From Diplolepis rosae (lineage: Eukaryota > Arthropoda > Insecta > Hymenoptera > Diplolepididae), in the NCBI GenBank assembly GCA_030998225.1, contig JAPYXD010000727.1:7750001-7814000 (forward strand): a DNA stretch of 64,000 bases, read 5' to 3'. The notes beneath the pieces are model-generated. The model ran no database searches. It saw only the letters and a program-made list of their open reading frames with translations, and was not told where the DNA came from. Shown here in pieces: positions 38,301 to 43,723 of this stretch (position 1 is its first letter; the number at the start of each line of letters is the position of its first letter). The translations under genes and the position numbers were made by a program.

Positions 38301-39631
38301 GTTTTTTGTATTTTACTCCGAAAGGGCAAGAACCAAGCTTTCATTTCAGCTATCTAAGAAGGTTCTATCGGCTCGTGTTACATTTTTACACGGCCTCAAA
38401 AATGGCCAAAAACACGTTTTTTGGGACGTTTGACCCCGTTCCTCTCGAAAAATAGAGCCAATTCTCTACTCCCGTCTCTGGATGCGGATTCTACGGGAAA
38501 AAATCTATCAAAATCAGTTATCATTGGTCAAGTGCCAAAATGCACTTTCACTTTTGGGTCATTCAAAACCACTTCTGAACCATTTTATACGACGGAGCAG
38601 AGTCCAAATAATATTCATCGAGCTTGGCCTTGGTTTCTGATAACGTTTTTCCACGCAAAAAGAAGTGTTTAATCAACACACGAAATCCACTTTTTTCCAT
38701 GATTGCAAAAAATTCGGAGGTTGGTTGCATTCAGACACTGTAACTTGTAATCTAATGAATGGATTTGGCTCAAATTTTGACAGAAAAGGTTTGAAAGATG
38801 GAACTTGTCAACAACGAACAGGAACATCACGTCAGAATTAAATATCCTAGCATGTATATATATGTTTCAGATATAATAACGTTCTGATGAACGATGACTT
38901 TCAATTGCTTTCCTTATGAAGGTTAGTGGAATACTTTTAGAACAAGAAGATAAAAAGTTTAAATTTAAAATTTAAAAACATTATGAAAGAAGTTAAGGTG
39001 TGAAACTTTATGATGAATTTGCAAAATATTTTATAGGTTATGGAAAAAGTTCGCAATATAAAAAACCAAAAGGATAAAAAATACATAAGATTTTAAATGA
39101 ATTTATATCCTGACTTGTTTTTCTTTCATTTACTTCAGATGAAATCCATGAAAACAATATCGATATTTCAAAGGTTTCATATCCAAAAATTTTAGAATGT
39201 TGGCAAATAAGAAATTGAAAACTTTGCAATTTTTGAAATCTTCTCAATCTTAAAAATCCTGTCTTATCTATTTCCGAAAAAATTCTTTCTAATTTTCTAG
39301 CCCACAAATTTTCTATTACTTTTTAATTTCCAGATCTCAAATTATATGTTACTTAGATTTCTAATTTTACATATTTGACAATTTTTAAGTGTTAATTTTT
39401 TCATTTAAATTTTCTTATAGATGATTTTTAGGATAGAAAAATTGTGGTTGAAATAATCAGAAAAGAACGTTAAATATGCTTCCAGTAATTTCAAGTTGTT
39501 TTAACCAAGCATTTGTTAAGTCTATGAAAAGTGTAAAAATTGTAAAATAAAATGTTTATTTTCTTATATTTACCAGTAGAATAAACAGCCAATATAGATG
39601 TACAGAGGAGAATAGTTAAAACAATCTTCAT
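19950..39631 (-). CDS. Gene B: secreted, catalytically inactive serine-protease homologue with Ser/Thr-rich tail (5 exons)
   Basis: Exons: 39574-39631, 34551-34858, 30260-30526, 29161-29314, 19950-20386. All junctions have GT...AG, and phases (1, 0, 0, 1) keep one frame of 407 codons. Residues 1-18 are a signal peptide. Residues 30-260 form a chymotrypsin-like domain. VITSKYC stands where VLTAAHC is usual (Tyr74 for His57). SYGILKL replaces DIALLKL (Ser117 for Asp102). SDSGAPL keeps Ser214 but has Ser for Gly193. The usual IVGG start reads MRGG. The Cys42 and Cys191/Cys220 positions are not Cys, while Cys179-Cys198 (168-182 pair) remains. Thus it is probably not a peptidase but a secreted binding or cofactor protein, as known for insect immune and venom serine-protease homologues. 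That role is inference. Residues 264-407 are a tail not usual in the family. Confidence 0.8.
20437..20690. other. Start of gene B intron 4, no feature
   Basis: AT-rich sequence without recognisable repeats lies between exon 5 and the first piggyBac-type terminal sequence. Confidence 0.4.
20683..20722. repeat. PiggyBac-type terminal sequence with internal palindrome
   Basis: TTAATCTTTTAGCTGCGGGG is followed by the perfect palindrome GTGGTCGATATATCGACCAC. A similar block, TTTACGTTGCCTGCGGGGCT with GGATATATCGACC, is at 23887-23926, in the same orientation rather than inverted. Both have the look of piggyBac-like ends. The piggyBac pseudogene lies between them. Confidence 0.5.
21001..21240 (-). 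repeat. Deleted inverse copy of the 8.46-9.76-kb repeat
   Basis: The sequence reads the hairpin array backwards (CTGCCCGCTTCGCGGGCACA first), then TTCGGACTCAGGGGGTCTC, AAAACGTAAAGATTTGATGA and CTTCTCATCCACGATAAGAA. About 1 kb of the middle found in the 8.46-kb copy is absent. Confidence 0.8.
21735..21880. repeat. Dispersed repeat, inverse partner at 55655-55800
   Basis: It shares GTACAGCGTTAGCA, a TTCTTCTTATTC-type stretch, a GCGCATGCGC core and TGTAAAAATTGA with the inverse sequence at 55.66-55.80 kb. Confidence 0.6.
22036..22257. mobile_element. Half copy of the palindromic MITE seen at 12.45 kb
   Basis: CACACAATTCGGGAAATTAC and the following arm with GATCTCCTGCGAGCATTGTC, ending TGCGCCTAGGCACGTAATAT, match the right half of the 12451-13998 element. 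This copy shows what the uninterrupted right arm looks like without the Tc1. Confidence 0.8.
22263..23746 (+). pseudogene. PiggyBac-like transposase, deleted and frameshifted
   Basis: An ATG at 22264 opens an acidic N-terminus broken by a stop at codon 13. PINYFNYFCDSSLLQKIVGE (near 22470-22530) is the domain-1 motif of piggyBac-like (PGBD) transposases. A large internal deletion follows. 22753-23226 carries MCIDES (first catalytic Asp), GRLRFKQYMPLKRNRFCIKL, then VYIDKWYTSPTLTEVL, where the Asp before Lys-Trp is the second catalytic residue. KWYRKLFFHLIDLFLSNAHA appears in another frame near 23320. In-frame stops (TGA after LLL at 22793) and frame changes make it inactive. The C-terminal Cys-rich end is replaced by short repeats. 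It lies in intron 4 of gene B, in the opposite orientation. Confidence 0.88.
23526..23646 (+). repeat. Minisatellite of about 42 bp, three units
   Basis: Three units share GTGAGAGGCAAGGGAACTCA, with differences between units. If read in the piggyBac frame they give NVRGKGTHKN three times. They sit at the 3' end of the transposase relic. Confidence 0.85.
23880..24560. repeat. Second piggyBac-type terminal block and AT-rich intron sequence
   Basis: The terminal block lies at 23887-23926. The rest of the interval has no gene. GGATC...TTACTTCCGTTAAATG at 24243-24270 recurs near 60015-60030, a short dispersed repeat. Confidence 0.4.
24563..25413 (+). pseudogene. Mariner relic with 5' terminal repeat
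   Basis: TTGGGTTGGCAACAAAGTC at 24564 is a classical mariner end. The frame from 24748 reads YYFRKGKNAVQARFRSGDFD and APRSGRPTEVDDDKIKAMIE, the mariner DNA-binding domain and its Gly-Arg-Pro hook, with an internal deletion after NAVQA. Beyond the stop at 24978 the matching protein can still be followed in shifted frames (TGDKKWVVYDN-like at 25130, then FHQDNARPHTR-like at 25375). The 3' end and right terminal repeat are missing: homology stops near 25413. Confidence 0.85.
25600..25780. repeat. Fragment of another mariner-like element end
   Basis: AAGGTGTGTCCGAAAAGTAT at 25614 has the form of a mariner-like terminal repeat. The adjoining minus-strand frame (25583-25768) has no clear domain. 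Confidence 0.35.
25793..25945. repeat. Short imperfect palindrome (possible MITE)
   Basis: GAGTGGGTTGGATTGAAATG at 25798 is partly matched in inverse by TTGATTTCAATCCACCTCTT at 25928, with further pairing in the centre. No clean target duplication was seen. Confidence 0.45.
26209..26904. mobile_element. MITE of 696 bp with TA duplication
   Basis: CACGGAGAAAAGAGCGCTTT at the left and the inverse GCGCTTTTTTTTCCGTG at the right are ends of inverted repeats of about 60 bp. These include GGGACACGATTCAGCCGTG in both arms. TA flanks both sides (26207-26208, 26905-26906). The small frames inside show no transposase domain. Confidence 0.8.
26960..27430. other. Intron sequence with a C-homopolymer, no gene
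   Basis: A run of 14 C lies near 27332. Nothing else is recognised. Confidence 0.4.
27431..28659 (+). mobile_element. Mariner element with both ends, decayed transposase
   Basis: The left end TATAACTTTGCTTCCGCCGT (27432) is matched by the inverse ACGGCGGAAACAAAGTTGTA (28638-28657). The 1.23-kb size is usual for mariner. Confidence 0.85.
27599..28560 (+). pseudogene. Mariner transposase (frameshifted, stops)
   Basis: The start MSVFEPNSHHLRGILIFCLH is followed by KKTAVEAYQILSSTYGDAAL and WFQRFKSSNFDFEDR, the mariner helix-turn-helix domain. In shifted frames PKRITS, HGAKVMLCIWWDQLGVI and VLEHGNAWSHLARPV follow. The normal His-Asp-Asn-Ala reads His-Gly-Asn-Ala, so the second catalytic Asp is lost. 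A stop replaces Trp in the ...DQK*VCYDN segment near 28075. Stops at 27899 and several frame changes confirm that it is inactive. Confidence 0.85.
28670..29150. other. AT-rich intron 4 sequence just downstream of exon 4
   Basis: No repeat or coding feature is recognised. Confidence 0.4.
29161..29314 (-). CDS. Gene B exon 4 (active-site serine region)
   Basis: The exon starts after TATTTTTCAG with SDSGAPLYMEDNQLVGVADH and ends RKN plus one base before GTAAGTAATA. The nucleophile Ser214 and its Asp213 are intact; Gly193 and Gly197 are Ser and Ala. LLAEHVRKIDRTV corresponds to the C-terminal helix of the fold, so the protease domain ends in this exon. Confidence 0.88.
29374..29895. mobile_element. 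MITE of about 520 bp with internal 'TTGGCC' repeats
   Basis: CCCAAGTGCGAATTGCCGA at the left pairs with AATTTCGCACTTGGGG at the right. The interior repeats related words such as ATTGGCCCAATCTCGGC, TTGGGCCAGTGTCACTGTTT and CAGCATTGGCCC on both strands and is much more GC-rich than its surroundings. It lies in gene B intron 3. The open frames are a by-product of the repeats. Confidence 0.7.
29963..30118. mobile_element. Small palindromic MITE of about 155 bp
   Basis: GGACATGATAAAAGACATAT and ATCAATGGATGGCT at the left pair with AGCTATCCATTAATATGTCC and TTTATCATAACCC at the right. It lies in intron 3. Confidence 0.75.
30260..30526 (-). CDS. Gene B exon 3 (interdomain and C-terminal barrel)
   Basis: The acceptor TTTTTTTAG leads into CTC AAT CAA, so that the join reads ILK-LNQ, the expected protease pattern. 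The exon covers residues 123-211, in phase 0 at both ends. FTTVGWSH matches the TVxGWG strand. KC (179) and VC (198) match the Cys168-Cys182 pair. The exon ends AEYLTW at donor GTAAAT. The alternative acceptor 12 bases on (AAAGCAG) would also keep frame but would delete the LNQKA junction. Confidence 0.85.
30682..31938 (-). mobile_element. Mariner element with both ends and TA duplication
   Basis: CTAGGGAGTTTGATACTGAC at 30682 is matched by the inverse at 31915-31938 (TCAATATCAAACACCCTAG). TA is on both sides (30680-30681, 31939-31940). It is 1257 bp long and sits in gene B intron 2. Confidence 0.9.
30720..31750 (-). pseudogene. Mariner transposase (internally deleted)
   Basis: The N-terminal part (31750-31304) is well kept: VQKWFTEFSCG, the Gly-Arg-Pro hook in IPSPGRPNEI, then MREIAEIVSISTGRVVNIL, ITINQKRIRVTT and the WIHH position written as TGIHH. 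The segment between the first and second catalytic Asp is deleted. The C-terminal part (31114-30929 and on) reads KKKIPFHDNNAPYHASNIAQ and SLEPAPSYY*LF, where the expected Asp before the Leu-Phe segment is lost. A relative with other damage is at 37207-38856. Confidence 0.88.
32326..33448 (+). mobile_element. Mariner element with both ends
   Basis: TATAACTTAATTCGTGCG (32326) and the inverse CGCACGAATTAAGGTATA (33431-33448) form the ends. The match may extend about 8 bp outward (TATTGGAT on the left, ATCCAATA on the right). It lies in gene B intron 2, less than 400 bp from the previous mariner. Confidence 0.88.
32492..33301 (+). pseudogene. Mariner transposase with N-terminal deletion, catalytic core open
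   Basis: The start MSNFVLEKVFLQGVLLHYFN and HRILVEVYGEHALAERT are present, then a deletion removes the second half of the DNA-binding domain and shifts frame. From about 32705 the rest is legible. 32787-33302 is open and has VTGDEKWIHYDNPKR (first catalytic Asp), FHHDNAWPRVAIPVK (second) and PPYSPDLAPSDYHLFRLMQN (third), that is a complete D,D34D layout. A stop at 33300 follows. Because the DNA-binding half is broken it cannot act as a full transposase. Confidence 0.9.
33593..34182. mobile_element. PiggyBac-type MITE of 590 bp
   Basis: CCCTCCATGGGC at the left and GCCCATGGAGGG at the right are terminal inverted repeats. The right flank is TTAA (34183-34186), and the left flank ATAA differs by one base. 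A perfect-looking inner palindrome also lies inside. Confidence 0.75.
33872..34044. repeat. Inner palindrome within the piggyBac-type MITE
   Basis: CTGACATTGAAGGCAGTGCA on the left pairs with TACTGCACTGCCTTCAGTGA on the right, with ATCTCCACCACCAGGATTG pairing against the GGTGGAGACG side. It may be an independent insertion. Confidence 0.6.
34187..34550. other. Gene B intron 2, no feature
   Basis: AT-rich sequence up to the donor of exon 2. Nothing is recognised. Confidence 0.4.
34551..34858 (-). CDS. Gene B exon 2 (propeptide and N-terminal barrel)
   Basis: The acceptor TTTTTGTAG precedes GACCTGATTC and the donor is AAA|GTAAGT. The exon covers residues 20-122. It opens with a short Ser/Glu-rich propeptide, then RMRGGKE in place of the activation sequence. 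GSFYNGQNVITSKYC corresponds to the strand leading to His57. The exon ends in SSSYGILK, the Asp102 region. Cys75 is conserved, but its usual partner, Cys42, is replaced by Gly59. Confidence 0.85.
35090..35345 (-). pseudogene. Miniature, internally deleted mariner relic
   Basis: The minus strand from 35340 reads MFVVMILYDYKKGLTAKKCF and GGYALSKATVGF, the mariner N-terminus. It jumps directly to MHKCLETRGEYFKKM, the extreme C-terminus. The whole catalytic core is deleted. It lies in gene B intron 1. Confidence 0.7.
35363..36110 (+). pseudogene. Mariner-like transposase relic, central deletion
   Basis: From 35363 MEKKIKQLVCLKFC runs to EWHKAFSEGREVVENLPHES, then RPSTSVNDDKIEKVKKIVLE and LKISYGSTQHIVV (DNA-binding part, with stops at about 35452 and 35506). 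After a deletion, 35754-35978 gives EFLVKHETNVIAQPPYSPDL and TPCDFFMFAKLKYPLRGTHH, holding the third catalytic Asp in PCDFF. The first two Asp are missing. GTCAGGTCAAATTTGATCAG at 36066 may be the right end. Confidence 0.8.
36478..37068. mobile_element. Near-perfect palindromic (foldback) element of about 590 bp
   Basis: The arms 36478-36745 and 36790-37068 pair over most of their length. GCATTAGGCATCATAGCCTA on the left faces TAGGCTATAATGCCTAATAC on the right, and TTTTCGGGATCG faces CGACCCCGAAAA. The loop is only about 45 bp. It has no coding sequence and lies in gene B intron 1. Confidence 0.85.
37647..38546. mobile_element. Unassigned inverted-repeat element of about 900 bp, nested in mariner
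   Basis: TTTGGCACTTGACCAATAAT at 37647 pairs with TTGGTCAAGTGCCAAA ending at 38546. The inverted arms extend about 150 bp and include GTAGAATCCG, AGAGAACTGGCTC and AAAAACGTATTTTTGG-type words. The interior encodes a short protein relic on the minus strand (38062 downward). Confidence 0.75.
37800..38062 (-). pseudogene. Repeat-associated ORF, 'HFLHSHLDFFP' type, broken
   Basis: From an ATG at 38062 the minus strand reads MSLKIHFLHSHLDFFPPNLE, then NEQGERFYQDIATME, a stop, and KYQGKSTVNMLADYCW. I recall this pattern (HFLHSHLDFFP ... GERFHQD ... ADYCW) as a recurrent protein of unknown function in invertebrate repeats. I cannot name a family. One in-frame stop shows decay. Its position between 150-bp inverted repeats suggests it belongs to the element around it. 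Confidence 0.5.
38860..39573. other. Gene B intron 1, proximal part, no feature
   Basis: AT-rich sequence. The minus frame 39038-39307 shows no domain. Confidence 0.4.
39574..39631 (-). CDS. Gene B exon 1 (signal peptide)
   Basis: The exon encodes MKIVLTILLCTSILAVYST plus one base of Gly20, then the donor GTAAATATAAG. The hydrophobic core is residues 3-16, with cleavage likely around Ser18-Thr19. It is 58 nt long and phase 1, exactly as gene A exon 1. Confidence 0.8.
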
Positions 39632-39710
39632 GTCTACTAAGTTGATGGAATTATTTTTCTTGTATACAGCACATATGTAGGAAGCGAAATTCTGCAAGGT
39701 GGACTATCAC

Positions 39711-39718
39711 TATATATA

Positions 39719-39762
<44 letters not shown>
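39711..39762 (-). promoter_or_regulatory. TATA region of gene B, expanded to a TA microsatellite
   Basis: A TA run of 52 bp with one TTAA interruption begins 80 bp upstream of the gene B ATG. That is the position where gene A has a simple TATATAA. The proximal edge can serve as TATA box. The expansion is specific to gene B. Confidence 0.6.
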
Positions 39763-39764
<2 letters not shown>

Positions 39765-42620
39765 AGAGATTATCCCAATATTTGCTAGATTGCGTCATTT
39801 TAAGTTCTACGATTAAACACCGTAGTCGTCATTTAAAAATTTACTCGATTCCTTCGTTAAAAGTTATACATTTATTTTTATCCTCCCACTTTATATCATT
39901 TCACATTGTCTTATCAGCTCAAGATGAAACTTCATGTCAACTTGGGCTTAACAATATAAAATTATCATTAATTAATTACTGGCAAATGAAAAAACATTAG
40001 AAATTAATATCAATCATACCATAACATAAAGTATTTCTAGAATTCAAATTTTCCTATTTTGATACCCCTTGAATGAGAACAAAAAATCGTGTTTCTTCGG
40101 GGAAATCAGAACTTCACGTTTATTTGGAAACGACTCAAGATAGCAGAAAGTACCTCAGCTTTATTCTTGTAGAACTTTTTAAAGTCAAAAATTTTGATGC
40201 CTTGCCTTATTTCCGTGTCTTATGACATTTGTCGAGAGAATGATAATTTTTATTTTTATTTATTTCAAACGCATTTCTGTCTTTTATATTTTATGTTTAC
40301 AAAATTGTGAAATGTAATATAGTAATAGTATTAAATCATGAAGAATACACATAATACACACAAGACCAAGAGCGAAGCACGACGATCGAATCGCGCGCGT
40401 AAACTTGCAATCGAATAATCCCAAGCCGGATATATTCTTTATAATTATTTTATAATAATATTTCGTGATAACAGGCTAATAACTACACAAAACTTATTAT
40501 TGAAAAATAGTTATTGAAGAGAAATTATACACTGGCACTGAGAGAACAGTTGGTTTTAACCAAATAAAGTTCTCTTGATTCAAAAAATGTTTCTTTAATT
40601 CAAACAAAAAAACTTTGTTTGAATAAAACAAAGCTTTTTCCTTAATTCGTATATCAAAGAGATAAGTTTGTTGCACTTAAACAAACAATTCCCTCATTGT
40701 AGAAAGAATGTTGAAAATAAAATTATATAAATGCTTGACAGCATAATATTTAAAGATTCATTGACAAAAATATAACTATATTATATTAATGACTATTTCT
40801 TATAATTATTTTATTGTGATAATTTTTCCATAATCGCAAAAATATGATTTTTGTATAATATTTTTTTATGAACGTACATATGGCCATTCTATGAATATGA
40901 ATTTGAGTATTAAAAATAATTTTTTTTCTCATTTTAAAATATGATGGTTTAGCTTTATAAGATTAAAATTTAAGAGTTAAAATAATAAAATTCCAAGATT
41001 TATTTATCTGATTTATTATATAAGAACCTTATAACATTCATCAGTCATTAAGAAATTATTTTGTTCATAATAGTACAAGGAAGATAAATTTTCTTATCGA
41101 AAGTGAATATCAAAACATATTCTACAAATCTATAGGAAATGCTGAGTAATAAAATAGTTCGTGCAAATATGTTTCAAATCTGCATCAATCAAAATTTAAC
41201 TGTACTGTAATTGATAAATGACTTGTTCATGTATTCAGTTATTTTTAATTGATTGGTAGTAGAAACGCATTGATTGTAATTTTCAGACTACTCATTTATT
41301 TCTGCGCATGCATATATACCTATTTATTATTTTATCTTTGAATTTTGTTTCATTTTCATGACAGAGTACAGTAACATTCATTAATTCCTTTATTATTAAC
41401 GTTATTTGAAGGAGAATAATATGTATTTAAAGCGTGATAAACTGTCTTAGTATCGACAAAAAATTCAAATTTTTAAAGTCTGTGAATATTTGATTGTTTT
41501 TTTCATTGTAAATAATTTATATTTAACGTCGTATACGATTTGCAAATAAAATTACGTATATTTTGATAAATTACAAAAGTTTTTCTCCCTCAACTGCAAT
41601 CAGTAGCTTATTGTATAACTAAAATCTAGTCACTGTACAAAATCAATAAAAAGTATAAATTGTAAAAAAGTTCAATTAATTTTAAGTCCTATTAGATTGG
41701 CAATTTTTATTCGACGAGCGTTATAGCCAAGGTACTGAAAGTCTATTGGAATACATAATCTTATGTAAATTTACTTTAGGTATAGTAGATTGAAATCGCT
41801 TACTCAATTACATATTGTTCATGAATATACGAAATAAACGTTAAATTATGATGTTTCGATAAATATACTTTATTACGTAAAATAAAGTTTTCCAGCAATA
41901 ATTAGTTTTTACTGTAATAAAATTAAATTAGCAAATAATTATACCTAGGACACTAACAGATTAAATTGTTTTCGTAACTGTACAGGTATTCATCCATGAT
42001 TCACTATTGTATTTTATAATAAAATTAAAAATAACAACAAAATAAAAGTATTCATTTCATAAATATAAGTTGATTTTGTTAACGTCATGACTGTTAGAAT
42101 AGCACTCATCAAATTAACACTGAAAGATATTATATAACACGTATTGGAGTAAATTTTGATAAAACTTTCATTAACGTTCATATAACAACTGTAAGTGCTC
42201 ATTTGGTAAAATTTTTGGATCACATCATATCAAATACATTTTGCCTCTGAAAATGTCTGGCGTCACCAATTATATACGACCGCTTTATTTATAAAATAAT
42301 AATTCAAGCAAATTTATTGGAGAAGACAGCAATGCAGAATGCAGAAAAATGCAACGCATTACTGTCTTTTCCCCAAAATTTGTTAAAATTATTTTTTAAT
42401 ATTAAAGTGGTTGTATGTAATTGGTGACATCATAATTTATTTAATTTATTTAAATTATTTAGGATTTATTATTGAGATCACGTTTTGATTCCTCATGAAA
42501 ATAAGCTACACTGTTAAAAAAACTTCATATGCATCATATGAAGTCATTTTCATAAAAATATATCTTCTTCTTAAAATCTTACGAGACGTTAAATTAATTT
42601 TAAATCACAAGTTGATAAGG
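39763..42620. other. AT-rich spacer upstream of gene B, no gene
   Basis: No domain-bearing frame is seen. At 40360-40415 a decayed copy of the GC-hairpin repeat (AGCGAAGCACGACGATCGAA, TCGCGCGC) is visible. The rest, including 40430-42600, shows nothing I recognise. Confidence 0.5.
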
Positions 42621-42627
42621 TCGATAT

Positions 42628-43389
42628 AAAGGGTTTCCCAATAGGAGTGATATGATTTTGAATGTCCCTATCGGGCTCATTTGAACTGAAATTTTTGACG
42701 TCTGCTGTCAGTTGTGATCAGTAAGGTTTGCCATTTAATCATGAGTAGTTTCACGCTTCCACAACGTTTGGAAATTGTCCAATTATTTTATCAAAATTCG
42801 AGAAGTTTTGTCGGTGTTCAAAGAGCATATCGTGCAAAATATGGTCGTCATTCTGCTCCATCCGCGCTCTCAATTCGTCGAATAATCGATAAGTTGGAGA
42901 GTGAATTTACTCTATTGGATACTAAGCCTAAAAATCGTATGCGTACCGCACGTTCTACACAGAATATAGCCGCCGTACAGGCCAGTATCGAGGAAAACCG
43001 TGAATTGTCCGTGCCACGCCGATCTCAGGAATTGGGCCTGTCCAGGATGACTACCTGGCGTATTTTGCGATTGGATCTTGGCCTGCATCCCTATAAGATC
43101 ATTCTGGCCCAAGAACTGAAGCCTAATGATCATCGTTTGCGTCGGGAGTTCGCGGATTGGGCTCTGGAATTAATTGAAAATGATCCCAATTTTCATCAAA
43201 AAATCATCTTTTCTGATGAGGCGCATTTTTGGCTCAAGTCTCGGGGGACATTTGGCCGATATATTGTTTAAATCATAAATGGCATAGAATATCCAATATA
43301 ATAAAAAAGATTTCGATCAATTCCGAATGAATATTCAGTGTTTTTTTTCAATTTCAAAACATATCACCCTTATTGGGAAACCCTTTAGT
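42628..43389 (+). mobile_element. Tc1/IS630-type element, internally deleted, both ends present
   Basis: AAAGGGTTTCCCAATAGGAG at 42628 pairs with the inverse ATAAGGG...CCCTTATTGGGAAACCCTTT ending about 43389. The inverted repeat extends through GTGATATGATTTTGAA. At about 760 bp it is half the size of an autonomous copy. Confidence 0.85.
42741..43271 (+). CDS. N-terminal half of a Tc1/IS630-family transposase
   Basis: The frame is open from the upstream ATG at 42714. The ATG at 42741 (MSSFTLPQRLEIVQLFYQNS) is the likely start. Residues 5-60 form the first helix-turn-helix, with YRAKYGRHSAPSALSIRRII. Residues 80-140 form the second, with SRRSQELGLSRMTTWRIL-like sequence. FSDEAHFWL near the end holds the first catalytic Asp. 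The frame then runs into SRGTFGRYIV and a stop: the remaining catalytic residues have been deleted. The product would bind DNA ends but not cut, so it could act as a repressor of its family. That is inference. Confidence 0.8.
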   Translation: MSSFTLPQRLEIVQLFYQNSRSFVGVQRAYRAKYGRHSAPSALSIRRIIDKLESEFTLLDTKPKNRMRTARSTQNIAAVQASIEENRELSVPRRSQELGLSRMTTWRILRLDLGLHPYKIILAQELKPNDHRLRREFADWALELIENDPNFHQKIIFSDEAHFWLKSRGTFGRYIV

Positions 43390-43479
43390 AGAGGTCCGTT
43401 ATCATACATACACTCTTCTAGTGATCGACATAATCGACTGAAATGATTCGGAAAAATTTAGAAATAACTCTAAAACTTA

Positions 43480-43723
43480 TCTTAAAGCTTGCACATCAAA
43501 ATGAAGTAGTCCAGTAAGCACAACACGCATTGAATAAATATGTAGAATGCACTGTATATAAAGAACCGGATAAAACGAACAAAACCTAGCAATTTACAAT
43601 CAAACCAGCCGCGAAAGTTTTTTAAGATATGTCCCAATGATTTTTAATTACAAAAAGTATGGCTCTCGAACCATTTTTCAATTTTGGAAAATTTCCTAGA
43701 GGATTTTATTTTTATTTTCTTTT
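43480..43723. repeat. Fragment of the 5.7-kb repeat family
   Basis: AAAACTTATCTTAAAGCTTG, ATCAAAATGAAGTAGTCCAG, ACTGTATATAAAGAACCGGA and TTTTCAATTTTGGAAAA-type words parallel 5760-6000. Confidence 0.55.

Larger units (their letters stand above)
37207..38856 (-). pseudogene. Mariner relic split by another element
   Basis: The right end is at 38834-38856 (minus-strand TAGGATATTTAATTCTGACG, matching the 31.9-kb mariner end). The N-terminal coding remnant is at 38530-38690. The C-terminal remnant at 37646-37240 reads ILHTHLCMRKFYARWVARLL, LKKKKIPFHDDNAPSHTSNI and NLKRWLCVRRFESN. Between them, 37647-38546, an unrelated inverted-repeat element is inserted. The left end near 37200 is missing. It is the same family as 30682-31938. 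Confidence 0.82.

Noticed and set aside
373..39631. Polydnavirus or other viral segment
   Set aside because: No virion, replication or wasp-integration motif was recognised. The mobile elements are ordinary cellular transposons and the two genes have normal insect promoters and introns.
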